Positions 21,746 through 33,783 of a stretch of DNA of 64,000 nt are shown here, piece by piece. The DNA comes from Brachionus manjavacas (lineage: Eukaryota; Rotifera; Eurotatoria; Ploima; Brachionidae). The notes below the pieces were generated by a model. That model saw nothing but the letters and a program-made list of their open reading frames with translations. It had not been told where the DNA came from and made no database searches. The stretch is from contig JAHQIY010000002.1 in assembly GCA_019054805.1 (NCBI GenBank), forward strand, positions 3,596,001-3,660,000. Reading direction: 5' to 3'. Made by a program: the position numbers and the translations under genes. Position 1 is the stretch's first letter; each line of letters starts with the position of its first letter.

Positions 21746-22504
21746 TTAATTGCTTATTATTTGTTTAATGTCGGATAAAAATTGAGATAATTTACAAATT
21801 GTAGAGTTTGGTACAAGACCACATTGGTTTGTTAATACATTCTTGACGTAACATAAATTTGAATCTTTATTTAAAACCAACAACCGATCTGAAAATTTGA
21901 TTGACAATTCATTCGCAGTTTTAGCTGTATAAGATACTCTGCATACAAATATCTCTTTATCTTGCTCTTGTTCTTGCTCCTGAGAAGACTCAGGCAAGGA
22001 TTGATCGTGTTCAAATAGAAGAGAGTTGGCTGAACAAAAGTCTTTGGATCCAAAACCAAATGATTCAATTGTCATTTGAGAAAATGGTGTGGTATTTTGT
22101 CTACATTGAGGTGATTCATACAAAACATTGGAATATGCAGATGAAACATTTGATCCATAATCCGAAGTGATACTTTCAAATATTTCTGATCCAGTTGAAT
22201 CAAATTGAGTAATTGTATCCAGAGTTCTATTTCGTTCAGGTGTTGAAATTAGAAGAGGAAATTGAGAGATGTTAACACTGGATTGATCACAAACATCATC
22301 TGATTTATCATTGAATAAATTGGCTCTGGCAACACTTTTTTTCAATGTTTTTTGTTGAGGATTTATTTTGACAGGAGTTACAACATTAACTTTGGTTATT
22401 GAAATGTAGGTTGATTGATTCATCAAATGATCTTGAGAGCCACAAAAACCAGTGCTTATTTTTGATTTGGCTTTTTCGAGAAATTTGGTAATTTGGTTTG
22501 GCAT
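21746..22504 (-). CDS. Triplicated SH3-like gene, copy A (252 aa)
   Basis: A single-exon protein of unknown function. Residues 1-180 are polar, Ser/Thr/Asn/Gln rich and probably disordered (start MPNQITKFLEKAKSKIS). A short EQEQEQ run precedes a C-terminal module, residues about 185-240, resembling an SH3 fold: FVCRVSYTAKTANELSIKF, then DRLLVLNK, then GLVPNSTI. These correspond to the ALYDY, DELSF and GLVPSNYV landmarks of SH3 domains, though the usual aromatic and WW residues are weak. Upstream on the minus strand a TATA-like TATAAATAC lies about 75 bp before the ATG. It differs from the 38 kb and 42.6 kb copies by 8 bases in 759, four of them changing residues (I count D49N, T96S, I111T, G152E). 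Confidence 0.75.
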   Translation of the reverse strand: MPNQITKFLEKAKSKISTGFCGSQDHLMNQSTYISITKVNVVTPVKINPQQKTLKKSVARANLFNDKSDDVCDQSSVNISQFPLLISTPERNRTLDTITQFDSTGSEIFESITSDYGSNVSSAYSNVLYESPQCRQNTTPFSQMTIESFGFGSKDFCSANSLLFEHDQSLPESSQEQEQEQDKEIFVCRVSYTAKTANELSIKFSDRLLVLNKDSNLCYVKNVLTNQCGLVPNSTICKLSQFLSDIKQIISN

Positions 22505-23153
22505 TTTTACTTTTTTATTTACTTTTTTACTTGAAATATCTCTAATGATTCTACAGTTCCAAAATATTCAAGTATTTATAGTCACTTCCATTGAACCTAA
22601 ATATTTATTTTTACCATGAAAATTGACTTTGAAAGTATTCTTGTTATCAACTACTTCATTCGGTACCCTAACTTAGATTATCTTTGATTTACTCAAAGAA
22701 AAATAGATTGGTTTCATTTATCAATTATTAAAATAACTAATTGATTGTCTCAATCACTTTACCTTTTTTTTTCTTGAGTTTTTTTCTTCACATTTTATTC
22801 CTTTTTTTTTGTTAATTATTGAATATTAATTGTATTTTAATTAGATTTTGCAAAATTTACTTTAATTACGTCAAAGTTTTCTCTATCTATATCAGTTTTA
22901 TGTTTATTTTTTTTTCAAATTTTATTCACCACTTTATATTTCTTTTAAATTTAAAAAACGTATTAATAACTTGTATCGAATAACCTACTCCATTTTTCAA
23001 TTTCTAACTCCTCCATTCTATCCCCTTATATTTTTTTTCTTTCCTAATCTGTTCAATACTTAAACACGCTGCATCTTTCATTAATTTCTAATGCTACTTT
23101 AATTTTTTACTATACAATATAATTAGTTTCTTTAAGTTATAACAAAAATTTTA

Positions 23154-23540
23154 TTAATTCACTGAAGATTTTGCCAAAAAAATAAAAACCATTGTAAAAA
23201 AAATTACCGTAATCAAGATAACTACAAAATAAAACCAATTTACTTTTTGATTTTCTACAATTAAGCTTTGAGCTCTTTGATTAGATTGAAAATCATTTTC
23301 TACATTTACCAAAGTTAATCGATTAGATATTCGTTCTTTAAAACTCTGTGAAATTCTTTTTTTATGGCCTTTAAAATTATTAGTTGTAGAAATATTACTA
23401 AGAGAATGTACTCTATTATCTCTCGTTAATAACGCAGGTCGATAATCTATGAATATTTGTTTAGGACCTAAAATTTTACGAGTTTCAATTTGAATTTTGG
23501 AATCATTTGATTTTATTGCTTTAAAGGTATTATCATTCAT
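23154..23540 (-). CDS. Hypothetical single-pass membrane protein linked to copy A (128 aa)
   Basis: The frame starts with ATG and ends in TAA. The first 100 residues are soluble and basic (QIFIDYRPALLTRDN, GHKKRISQSFKERISNRL). A C-terminal membrane anchor, WFYFVVILITVIFFTMVFIFLA, ends just before the stop, giving a tail-anchored topology. It lies 650 bp upstream of copy A on the same strand. A deleted remnant stands at the same place beside copy C, so both genes were once part of one duplicated unit. I recognise no family. Confidence 0.5.
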   Translation of the reverse strand: MNDNTFKAIKSNDSKIQIETRKILGPKQIFIDYRPALLTRDNRVHSLSNISTTNNFKGHKKRISQSFKERISNRLTLVNVENDFQSNQRAQSLIVENQKVNWFYFVVILITVIFFTMVFIFLAKSSVN

Positions 23541-23920
23541 TTTTGATTCTTGTCAAGCTCCCCTTTTTATTGTTAAAAATAATAAATTAACAAGATATTT
23601 TGAACTAATAGATTATGTAAGAGTCATCATGTAATATATGAAATTAAGATAAGAAAATCATTTTTCAGATTAAAATTATACTATTTTAATTAATTAACAT
23701 TTAATCAGTTTGTAAATACTTTTTTTGTTGATAAGATAGTAAAATAATTAACTGATATTTTTTTCAAAATTAATAATAAATTAATAAAACAAATAAAATA
23801 AATAACTATTGATTTTTAAAAAAATTTCATTTAAAAAAAAAGTTAAATTTGATTTTTTTGCTTGTTTGAATTTTGAATTCAATTTATTTTAAAATAAATA
23901 AAATATATTAAATTTAAATT
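23541..23920. other. Non-coding stretch
   Basis: AT-rich, with no gene. It presumably contains the 5' region of the membrane-protein gene on the minus strand. Confidence 0.4.
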
Positions 23921-23929
23921 TTGATTTAT

Positions 23930-24210
23930 TAGAAGACGAAATTAAAGAACACTGCAATAAAAGACTAAATATTATTAAAATATTATTAAATAAAAAATGG
24001 AGTCTTACTCAAAAGCCACTAGGAAATTTATATAAATCTTTAGTCGGATCAATTCTAGACTATTCTTTTGCTTGCTTGAATTCATTTTCAGAAAATAATG
24101 TAACAACTATTTCAATATATGTCTTTTAAACTTCACTTCATTGTTTAATTTATTTTTATTTTTAAAATTTATTCTGAAGGAGGTCTAGCTCGGGACAGAA
24201 AAAAAAAATA
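23930..24210 (+). pseudogene. 5'-truncated LINE fragment with class 1 tail
   Basis: The coding part reads EIKEHCNKRLNIIKILLNKKW and LYKSLVGSILDYSF, about 90% like the same section of the 25.5-29.9 kb LINE. It then jumps to a 3' UTR and the terminal hairpin CTGAAGGAGGTCTAGCTCGGGACAG (24174-24198), followed by an A-rich tail. It lacks the rest of the C-terminus, so it carries an internal deletion. Confidence 0.75.
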
Positions 24211-24639
24211 AGAATTCCTTTTTCTTTGCCAAAAATATTTTTTAGACCTTTTAACCGTTCTTTAATATAATCTTTAAACAAAATATATAATGACTTGATA
24301 TCAATCGACGTTGCATTAATTTTTTCAACAGTTGTCTTCATTGGAATTTCTTAATAGTAATCTATTAAGCAAAATATTCACATTTGTTGCAATTATTGGG
24401 ATTCTGTGTGCTCTTTTTTAAACAAGAAGAAGATGCTACAAAATAATAACAAAATACATAAATATTTAAATTTAATTAAAACAATTTTTTTTTTCAATTA
24501 TCTTTCTAAGAACCTAAAATGTGAAACTATAAAACTTAAAATAATAAAAATTAAAAAAATTTTATCGTTATATTATCATAATTTATTAATAACCAAAAAT
24601 CTTACCACTTATCATCTAAACGGTCTTTCCAACATATGA

Positions 24640-25410
24640 ATGAGTTTCTAAGCTTTTCTTTACGATCATAATTACCCGACACTCGAACCTGAATTCCAAT
24701 ACTGGGGTAACTATTCCTTAATCTTTAGCCTAATGCAAAAAAGCTACTCCAATTAGTTGTAAAATAATGCACCCTTTTAAAAAATTTTTCTAAGCAATGG
24801 ATCATGAAACTAAACGAAACCAATGACCCCTCTTACTCGAGAGCTTACGACAAACATCCTGAAAAAACATTTATTTCCGAGTTTAATTTCAAGCAATCGT
24901 TCCCCAACGATTTAAGGTCCTATTGCAAATTTCAAAAAACGATCAAACGCTGCTAACTCCTCGCCAAAACCCTAAACGCTTATAAAAACAAGATAAATTA
25001 ACTAATTATCAGAACTAAATCCGAAACTTACAATGCTTATATGAATGACAAATAGCCAAACGATACCTGCTAACATGATATCAATCGCATCAACTTAACT
25101 CCAAAATATTACATCGCACTTTACAATGTAACTACAGATTGCGACGTAGATGACAGTGACAACAAGAACTACATGCTCGAACATTACTAAATAGCAAGAA
25201 TGATTAGAATAGTGAGAAAAAGCTCTAACTAATCAACAAAATTTATCAAAGCTGTGATCAACGACCAAGATACTTACAAACAAGGAATCGAGATCAAAGA
25301 AATCAAAATCGGCCTATCCCAAATAAAGACTTCACTATTGAAATTTGACATTCAACCAGATCAATGCTTCCACTGCCTCAAATTCGGACATTTATAAACA
25401 ACTGCCGAAA
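24640..25410 (+). pseudogene. Decayed LINE ORF1 (gag-like) relic
   Basis: A stretch with more even base composition and many stops in every frame. Pieces such as KIGLSQIKTSLLKFDIQPDQ followed by CFHCLKFGHL resemble the zinc-knuckle part of a LINE ORF1 protein. It ends just before the better preserved LINE begins at about 25.5 kb and differs from that element's ORF1. Confidence 0.45.
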
Positions 25411-25529
25411 TAACAAAATGATATAAAAATTTGAAAATTTGTCGTTTGGCTTAGCAAATTTGAAAAACCAAAATTTAATTAATAGCGTCATCACGTGATT
25501 TAAAAACCGTTGAAAGTTGTGTGTTGGCA

Positions 25530-26747
25530 ATGTCGCTCAACAAAACAAACCAAAACCGACGGTGGATATTTAAAAATTCGGTCAAGCTAAACTTGAAGAG
25601 GTTAGACAAACCGATTAGCCATAAAGTCTTATTTAGTGCACTTGATGTCGTCCTGAACCAAGTGGAAAATGATGCGATCACAAGTATCTACAATTTCTCT
25701 TCAAACAAAGTTTGGATAATAGAGTTTAATGCTGCTTTTAATGTTGCCAAAGTTTTCGATCGTGACATCAATATCAATGGAACCATTTTCAGACTTGAAG
25801 ATGCAAATAAAGTCCCGGATCTAAGAAGGTATTGTACTTTTCGATTTCACTTCTTGCCCTCTGATTTCGAGAATCATAGACTTGAAACCTTCTTTAATGC
25901 TGTTCGAATTTATGGACTCAAAATTGAACACATTACCGAAGAAAAATATAAAGATAGACCCGAGAGGAAAAATGGTGTCAGAAGGGTGAGAATATCATTT
26001 TCAAAAGAAGTTGAGAATATTATTGGAAGCTTGTCAGGCCCCACAATAATGTATGGTTTAAAGTGTCTTGTGTCAATTGTTGGACAAAAGCAGAAATGCT
26101 ATTTTTGTGATGATGAAGGACACAACATTGCTAAATGCCCTGTCAAAGAAACACTATGCGAAAATTGTCATCAGAAAGGACATTTGACAAAAAAATGCTC
26201 CATTGCCGAAAAGCTTAAGTCGCTTGAAAGGAAAAAGATTGACTACAATGAACTTTACATTGACCAAGAAGAAACGCAATCATTATTTGAGGCTGACCAA
26301 AAAGATAATGATGAAAATGTGATGCCAAAAACACCTGGATATCAGCCAACAAATTTCAATGACGTAATATCCCAAATTAGCCTTAAAACTCCTTAAAACC
26401 TTAAAACTCCAGTTTTTGAAGAAGCTTTGGTAAGTCGTTTAAACGATTTTCTACCACTATGCCAGTCACCTGTCAATGTACGCTCAAATGATCAGAATGA
26501 GACTGAGAATTTTTTCCAAACCAAAAATCAAACCAAGAGATTTCCCGAATCTGATCCAAATGAAAAAGAGCTCACCGAAAATGAATCAAAGAAACCATTA
26601 GTTGTCTTAGAAAATCAAAACGACAGTACCTTCGAGTCTGAATCAAACATTTCAACAACTGAATGTTCAATTCAAGTTGATCAATCATCTAACGAAATTG
26701 GTCAGCAAACTGCCAGTCAAAACAGCATTGAAGAAAATTTAGAATGA
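25530..26747 (+). pseudogene. LINE ORF1, nucleic-acid-binding protein with one stop
   Basis: Gag-like protein that coats LINE RNA. It has an RNA-binding-like N-terminal half and two CCHC zinc knuckles, CYFCDDEGHNIAKC and CENCHQKGHLTKKC, near residues 190-225. The tail is acidic and Gln/Ser-rich. A single TAA at 26394-26396 lies in a local duplication (CTTAAAAC repeated), which probably created the stop; the same frame continues to 26747. The ATG at 25530 is preferred to the upstream GTG. Confidence 0.75.
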
Positions 26748-29554
26748 ACAAGAAGATAAATAAATCAACTTTAAGAACAAAACCTCTTAATAATACAAGG
26801 TTAGAAATTACACACTGGAATTGTCTTCATTTACCTAGTAGGGTTCATCTCTTAGCCAATTTTTTAGCTCAAAAATGTCCAGACATTGTTTTGCTCAATG
26901 AACTAAAGATAGATTTAAGTGAGGCAAATATTTATCTTGATTTTCACAATTATCAATTCATAACAAAACCACGCAACAAGTATGGAGGAGGAGTAGCAAT
27001 TTTAATTATGGAAGGAATTGAATTTATACAAGATTTCTCTTATAAGGAATTCAATTCCGAACTCCTTTGTATAAAAATGAACTTAGGAAAGAATAATGAA
27101 TTGTTTATATTCAGTCTTTATAATCCACCCAATATGCTTCTGAACTTTGAGTTTTTTAAAACTATTAATAAAAAATGTAGAAACTACATTTTAGGTGGTG
27201 ATCTTAACGCCAGAACAAAGCAAATAGGCTGCGTAGGGGAAAATGAAAACGGACTAATGTTGGAAAGAATAATCAACGAGTTAGACTTCTCAGTAATCAA
27301 TGATAAGCGTCCTACTTTCAATATTTTTAACAGGAATTACTTTGAAATTCTTGATCTTTTCTTAGTTTCATCTTCATTAATTGACAAAATTACCGACTTT
27401 TGTGTCCTAAATAGTCAAGACATGACTAGTGACCATTTCCCAATCGAAGCATCGATTTCTATGGGCTATCAATTAGAAAATAAATAAGCAGCTAAAAAGT
27501 TTAGCTATAAGAAAGCAAACTGGCAATTATTCAGCGAGATTTTAAATTCTCAAATAGTGAATATCACTGAAAGTTCCCTCACAATAGATCAACTAAATGA
27601 TAAAATTACAGAAAAAATTATTTCTACTTCACATAAAAGCATTTCTTATCATTCGCAGAAAATCTACAAAACCAGTCTTCCCACGAACATTGTTATTCTG
27701 ATAAAAGAACGCAGGAAAGTAAGAAAAAACTTTCAAAAAACTCGCTGTCAAAATCTCAAGAAAAAATTTAATCAACTTACATTCGAGTTAAAGGCCTCTT
27801 TAAAAAAATTCTGGAATCAAATTTGGTTTGATTTTATTGAGAAAATGGGAAAAAACCCACTGACAAGTAGATCATTCTGGAAAAAAATAAATAAATTTAG
27901 ATCAAAAAAAGGATCAAATTTAATCCCAAATTTGTTTTTAAATGACAAGCAATTCAAAAGTAATGAAGAAAAGGGAAAATGCTTTGGAGAACTCCTATCT
28001 TCAATATTTAGTCCTAATTCTGATTTAATAGATCGTGATAAAGATTTCGAAATACTTAATTCTAACTCTGAATTATTAAGAAATTATGATCAGTCTAATT
28101 TTAATGATCCAATTTGCTTAAATGAATTAATTATGGCTCTAAAAAGATTGAAAAATGAAGCGGCATCAGGACCTGACCAAATTCATAATCTAATGTTAAA
28201 AAACTTACCTAGAAATTCACTAATAGAAATTATATAACTTTTTAATTTATCTCTTCGAGAAGGTAGAGTCCCTAAAGCATGGAAAACATCGAACATTACT
28301 ATGATTCAAAAAAAACCCTCTTCTTTACAAGATCCTTTAAATTATAGACCAATAAGTATAACGATTTGTTTGGGAAAGCTCCTGGAACGCATAGTATTTT
28401 CAAGATTATTCAATTATTTAGAAAAAAAATTCACTCCTTATCCAGGAGCAATCTGGATTTAGGAAACACCGGCGAACATCAGATAATCTTTTCTTTTTAA
28501 TTCAAAAAATTGTGGAATCATTTAATAGAAAAAAAAGAGTTTGCGGCTTGTTTTTGATATTTTTAAAGCCTTTGATAGGGTTTGGCATGAAGGTTTACTT
28601 TTTAAATTGATTAAAATGAATCCACCTCATTACTTGACTAAATGGATTAGATCCTTTTTAGATATAGGACATTTAAGGTAAATGTGAATGACCAATTGAG
28701 CGACGAATATCAAATAACTGCAGGTGTTCCTCAAGGCTCAGTAATTAGTCCTCTTTTATTTAGTATTTATATTAATCCCAAAAAGAAACAAAACAAATAA
28801 TGAATACTCTCTGCTTTTCGCAGATGATCTAGTTACATTCTTCATTTATAACAAGAAAGGGAACCTAGAAAATAATTTAAATAAATACACCAGCGAACTA
28901 AAACAATGGCTTATTAAATGGAAAATGAAGATATCAGTTGAAAAGTCATGTTCAGTAGTCTTTTCTGGGTACAAAAAAGAGGGTGATAATCTAAACTTAA
29001 AAATCTATGGAAACAGAATAGTGAGCCAAAAAGAAATCAAGTTTCTTGGTATTAAATTTGATTCTAAGTTAAACTTTAATATACTAGTAGACGAAATTAA
29101 AGAACGCTGCAACAAAAGGCTAAATATTATTAAGATGTTGTCAAACAAAAAATGGGGTCTCAATCAAAACACACTAGGAAATTTATATAAATCTTTAGTC
29201 GGATCGATTTTAGACTATTCTTTTCCTTGCTTAAATTCATTTTCGGAAAATAATATCAAAAAACTACAAGAAATTCATAATACAGCAGTAAGATCTATCC
29301 TTAAGTTTAAATATGATACTCCCTCAAACATCGTGCAACATGAAGCTTTTAATAAACTAAAATTACTAACAGTCTCGAATCGTCTTTTTGAGTTGAGCGA
29401 GAAATATGAAGGGATAGGACTGAGTCATTCTATTCCATTGGTTGAACGACTGGTGAAAGAATACAAAGAAGGTTTCGAATCAAGATTTATTGAATACCCA
29501 ACTCCATTCTGTAATTGCTACCTTACTATTTCTTCTTTTTTTCCTGAAACTTGA
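26744..29554 (+). pseudogene. LINE ORF2: endonuclease and reverse transcriptase, disrupted
   Basis: The N-terminal endonuclease has THWNCLHLPSR, NELKID, GGDLNART and TSDHFPIE, matching the catalytic blocks of APE-type LINE endonucleases. The reverse transcriptase has AASGPDQIHN, LNYRPISIT, SGFRK (shifted), AGVPQGSVISPLLF and FADDL at about 28817-28831, keeping the catalytic Asp pair. The C-terminus ends NCYLTISSFFPET. In-frame stops occur at 27485 and 28235, and frame shifts between about 28430 and 28800, so no full-length enzyme can be made. Confidence 0.85.
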
Positions 29555-29694
29555 ACTATTTAAACATGTGCCACATGTAACAATCTTTTCCAATTTATGT
29601 CTTTTCAACTTTAATTTTTTTTAGCTTATTTACTCTATTTTGATTCTTTTTTTTTTATCTAATTTTATTAACTTTAATTTTATTTTTATTTTAT

Positions 29695-30097
29695 GTGAAA
29701 AAATACCATTTTTTTACCATTTTTTGCCAAAATATCGATCTATCGGTAAAATAATAGATTAAATTAATACACCATTTTGTTGATAATATTTTATTTTTAA
29801 TTTATTCTGAAGGAGCTTTAGCTCGTTACAGAAAACAAATAAATAAATAAAAAATAATAACAAAAAAGAATCTACTTGTTAAAAAGAATCCCACCCCCTC
29901 AAAGATCGAAAAAAAACCAAAAGTTAGTTACCTTTGAGCTAAAATATCTCATGTTCTAATAGACATAACCTTATTAATATATATATATTCTGAAAGCAAA
30001 TAGTCTCATCAACAAAATGGTGTATTAATTTAATCTATTGTTTTACCGATAGATCGATATTTTGGCAAAAAATGGTAAAAAAATGGTATTTTTTCAC
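29695..30097. repeat. 90-bp inverted repeat flanking a LINE 3' end
   Basis: 29695-29784 and 30008-30097 are reverse complements with one mismatch by eye. They include GATCGATATTTTGGC and the run ACCATTTTTTTACCATTTTT. The left arm sits inside the LINE 3' UTR. The right arm lies about 290 bp before a DDE transposase gene and may be that transposon's left terminal repeat. The spacer holds the LINE terminal hairpin and about 150 bp of unknown sequence. Confidence 0.75.
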
Positions 30098-30383
30098 TAT
30101 TTTTGTATCTTGTCCGCGGTTTACCCCCCGACCCTTACTTTTTTATACAGATTCTGAATCTAGAGAAAATTCTGAACAAAATGTTGGGACCACTTTTTTT
30201 ATTTATTGAATTTAAAGCCAAAAAAAAATTGAATAAAATGATTTTGAAACTAATTTTTAAAAAAACATAATTTTTTGTTATGTAAAACGTCAGAATTAAA
30301 TGTCAAATTAGTAAAATGTTTTCAATACTTAATTTAATTTTTGTTAAATAATTAGTTTTCTAATTTTTTTTTCTTAATATTTT

Positions 30384-31657
30384 TTGAGATGCCTAAGACA
30401 CCCGAAAGAGTCTCTAAACTTTTTTCATAATCTTGGAAATAAAACTTCTCAAAACTCGAATAAAAGGAATGAAAATTGTACGAATGGTCAAAATTTGAAT
30501 GTTACAACATCGACTGATGATCATTCTGATAAAGAGTTTGAAAATGCTGAAGAAATTACACGTGTAGATACAAAACTTTTTTCTGATATAATAGGGTTTA
30601 TTTTAAACGGGAATTCTAGTCGAAGATCTTTGAGTGTATTATTTTTGGCGGTTTTTAAGTAATTTTGGTTTGATAAAATTATATCTTTTCTATTATTATA
30701 TTTAAATTTGCTTAGGAAACTTGGTTTAAATTATAGAGATGCTGAAAAATTTTTATCAGAAATAAATTGTTTATCTATTAAACCAGCAAACGAACAACTT
30801 ATTAGGCTAAAAAAATTTGGATTAGATTATTTTATTTCGAATGGTCGTGGAGGTATTAAAATTTAAATATTTTATGTATTTTTCTAGTTTATTTTTAAGG
30901 CAAGAAAAAATCGTCTTTTTATGACTATTTTCCAGAGCTTGAAATTGAAGCTAAGCTTTTTGTTGAGGAACAGACCAGCAAAAAAGAATGTACATTCAAT
31001 ATTTGTAATTTAGTAAAGCATATAAATGAAAAATACTGTGAACTTACAAATAGTACTATTCAAGAAAACATTTTTATAAGATCTGAAACTATGCTAAGAG
31101 AAGACTTAAAGTCATGGGGGTACAAGTACTGTAAAAATACGAAAAGACCATATTTTGAGGGTCATGAAAGAGAGGATGTTGTGAAGCATAGAAAAGATTT
31201 TGTGCAATATTTTTCTGAAAGAAAAGATCTTTATTATAAACTTATGATGAAGAAAAATGTGAATGGCTACTGCCAACTGAAAAGCCTTGTGTTTTAATGT
31301 TTCACGACGAATCTACATTTCGATCAGGTGAACAAAGCCATTCTAGATGGAGAAAAGAAGGGAATGAGCCTTTTTTAAGCAAAGGGTACAATTTTACTAA
31401 CTGTTAATTTAATTTTAATTGGATATTTAATTTTTAGACGAGGAAGAAGCTTAATGTGTTCTGGATTTTTGGCTGCTCATCCAAGTTCACCTTTTTTTGA
31501 ACTATCAGAGACTGAATGGGCTGATTGTATAAAAAAATACCCTTCATTAGTTGAAAATGATGGCATTACATATGATGAAAGATCATACAATGGATATATA
31601 ATTCCAGGACCCAGGGATATTTTGATAATGAGAAAATTTAAAAAACCGTTTTTCTAG
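30384..31657 (+). pseudogene. Intron-containing DDE transposase gene, 3'-truncated
   Basis: A DNA-transposon transposase relic. Exonic pieces join across short GT-AG introns at about 30660-30715, 30852-30899 and 31387-31439. Key blocks are YFEGHEREDVVKHRKDFV, MFHDESTFRSGEQ and SLMCSGFLAAHP. H-E-R-E-D-V-V followed by H-D-E-S-x-F is a pattern I know from eukaryotic DDE transposase-like proteins, common in fungi and cnidarians, with the Asp of HDES probably catalytic. One frameshift is evident near 31250, and the gene stops at about 31657 where LINE sequence begins, so the last catalytic acid is missing. The superfamily is uncertain. Confidence 0.65.
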
Positions 31658-31669
31658 GTTTTCAAGTAT

Positions 31670-33410
31670 GCAGATTAATATTTTAAAGTCGGTTTGCCGA
31701 AATTCAGATAGTGCTGTAGTTTTGCTCCGCGCGAACCTAACCGATGCATAAAAATACGAAACTTGCCTGAAACTATACAAACAACTTGTCATCCCAGGGT
31801 TCAATATCTTCCAGTCGGATCAAATCAATCGACGTGGTGGTGTAGCCGCTATTTGCATTAAATCGATAATCTTCGCTATAGAAATAATATTAGACAATGT
31901 TTTAACATCAAAAAATGTTTTTGGATTAGAAATTACTGTTAGTCAAAAATCTTTCTTCTTTATATTATCGAGTCCATCGACAAAACTACAAACTACTTGA
32001 TCACACAACATCCAACTATAAAGATTTCGTTATCATTGGAGATTTAAACGAAAAAAACAAAATATGTTAATGCGAAATGACAACTCCAATGGAATAATTC
32101 TTGAAATAAACCTCTCAAAATCCATCAGGCACATCATCAATTCACTAGAAACAAAAGGCCAATGCGGTAAATCTGTTATTGATCACGAACTTAGTGCTTT
32201 ATCATCTCCACTTTCACAAGGCTCTGAAACAATCCTTTAGCCAGCACCAGGTCATTTTTACGGAAAGATATTTTTCTTCAAACTAACCAAAATATATTAC
32301 ACTATAAAGATAAATCAATAGGTACAAATTCAGAGATGATAAAAGCAATAAGCCATCTACTAACTTTTTAGAAGAAGATATTGAAAAAGAGGCTGATCAA
32401 ATTTTTAAGGACATCCAATGCTCATCATGTGTTGATCTCATTAAACAAAAACGAAAATTATACGTGCATCAAATACAAACCCAACCGAATTTAATAAAAA
32501 CTTTACAGCCTTCTGTCAAGGCGTTTTGAACATAAAGTAAAATCCTTCAAAAAAAAATTCGAATTTGAACAACTAGAATATTTAAAGAAATCGAAACGAA
32601 ACACTTGAACCTACTTTGTAAGCTAAACGACTTTGAAAACCCCAAACAAAATATCAAAAATAAAATTAGTTAACGAAAAAAATTAATTTTTTCGCCTGAC
32701 AATGGTCTCATGATCTTAGATCTAATTAATCTTGACCAAATCGCAACAGACACGCACAAAAAAAAATATTAAATGAAGAGTTCACTGATGTTTTGAAAGC
32801 GTCCTAACCCAATAGCAAATTTAGAGATCGACAAAATCAATAGCAAAGTACTCAAAATTTGTCCTAAACTAACTCTCATTTCGTATTATTAAGCTTAATA
32901 ATGCGACGCTAAAACTTGGCTAATTTTCCTTAAAAAATGAAAGAAATCCAAAAAAATCATATTATCAAAAAATAAAAAAAAAAACGTCAGAAAAGCTTCA
33001 TCATATAGACCAATATCACTTATCTCTTGGATCGCAAATGGATTGAAAAAATCGTCAACAACAAACTTTTAACCTGGCTTGATTAAAAAAACACATTCAA
33101 TCAGGTTTCCGAAAATGTAAAAGTAAACATTATCATTTTTTCAGATTTTACAGCTCAAACTTTCATGGCTTTTTTAAAAACATGTAAACAGATGCAATCT
33201 TCTTCGATCTTGAAAATGCTTCAGACAAAATAAACAACTCAAAACATTAAAGCTTAACACATGTCCATATAACTGGATCTATAACTACCTTAACAATCGT
33301 AATTCCTCATTCAATGCAAAGACTCAAAATCCAATGACTTTGAATTTGACTCAGGAGTTCCTCAAGGCAGCTGCCTATCACCTACGCCTCTATAAATAAA
33401 TAAAAAATTA
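31670..33410 (+). pseudogene. Heavily decayed LINE ORF2
   Basis: Pieces of an endonuclease (PGFNIFQSDQINRRGGVAAI, then FVIIGDLN after a shift) and, near the end, reverse transcriptase (SGFRKCKSK; DSGVPQGSCLSPTPL) occur in order, with stops and shifts throughout. It ends in ATAAATAAATAAA. It resembles the lineage of the 40.4-41.4 kb fragment (PQGSCL) more than that of the 25.5 kb LINE. Confidence 0.65.
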
Positions 33411-33414
33411 AATG

Positions 33415-33780
33415 TTAATGAAAAGCTTTTAATTATCAAAATCAACTTGATATTTTATTTTGAAATTAATAATCTAAAAGATATAATAAACTAATTAAAC
33501 AATACATTTTATTGTAAAAAGAATTTTTAGAGCAACATCCTTAGGCTTGGTCAAATGGGAAAAAAAAACTTTTTTTTAGAATTATTGATTAGTAAAATTA
33601 AAATTTTAAAAGTATAGAAGAATAGACTGAGTTAAAAAAAAGAGATTATCAATTTAATTTTTTAATAAAAAAGTCAATTCTTTAATAAAGAAATTGTAAA
33701 ACAGAACATTTTTATTTTTTTTTTCATTCCTTAAATTAGTAAATTACATATTTTTAATGTTATTTGACATTTATCGTTTG
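33415..33780. other. Non-coding stretch between LINE relics
   Basis: AT-rich sequence with no recognisable feature. Confidence 0.4.
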
Positions 33781-33783
33781 TTT

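Larger units (their letters stand above)
25450..29855 (+). mobile_element. Near full-length non-LTR retrotransposon (ORF1 + ORF2)
   Basis: A LINE with, in order, a zinc-knuckle ORF1, an ORF2 with apurinic-type endonuclease and reverse transcriptase, a 3' UTR, the class 1 terminal hairpin (29806-29830) and an (AAATA)n tail. ORF1 stop and ORF2 start overlap as ATGA at 26744-26747. It is dead: both frames carry stops and the RT region has frameshifts. A 90-bp segment at 29695-29784, part of an inverted repeat, interrupts the 3' UTR. The domain order fits a jockey/CR1-type LINE. Confidence 0.8.
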
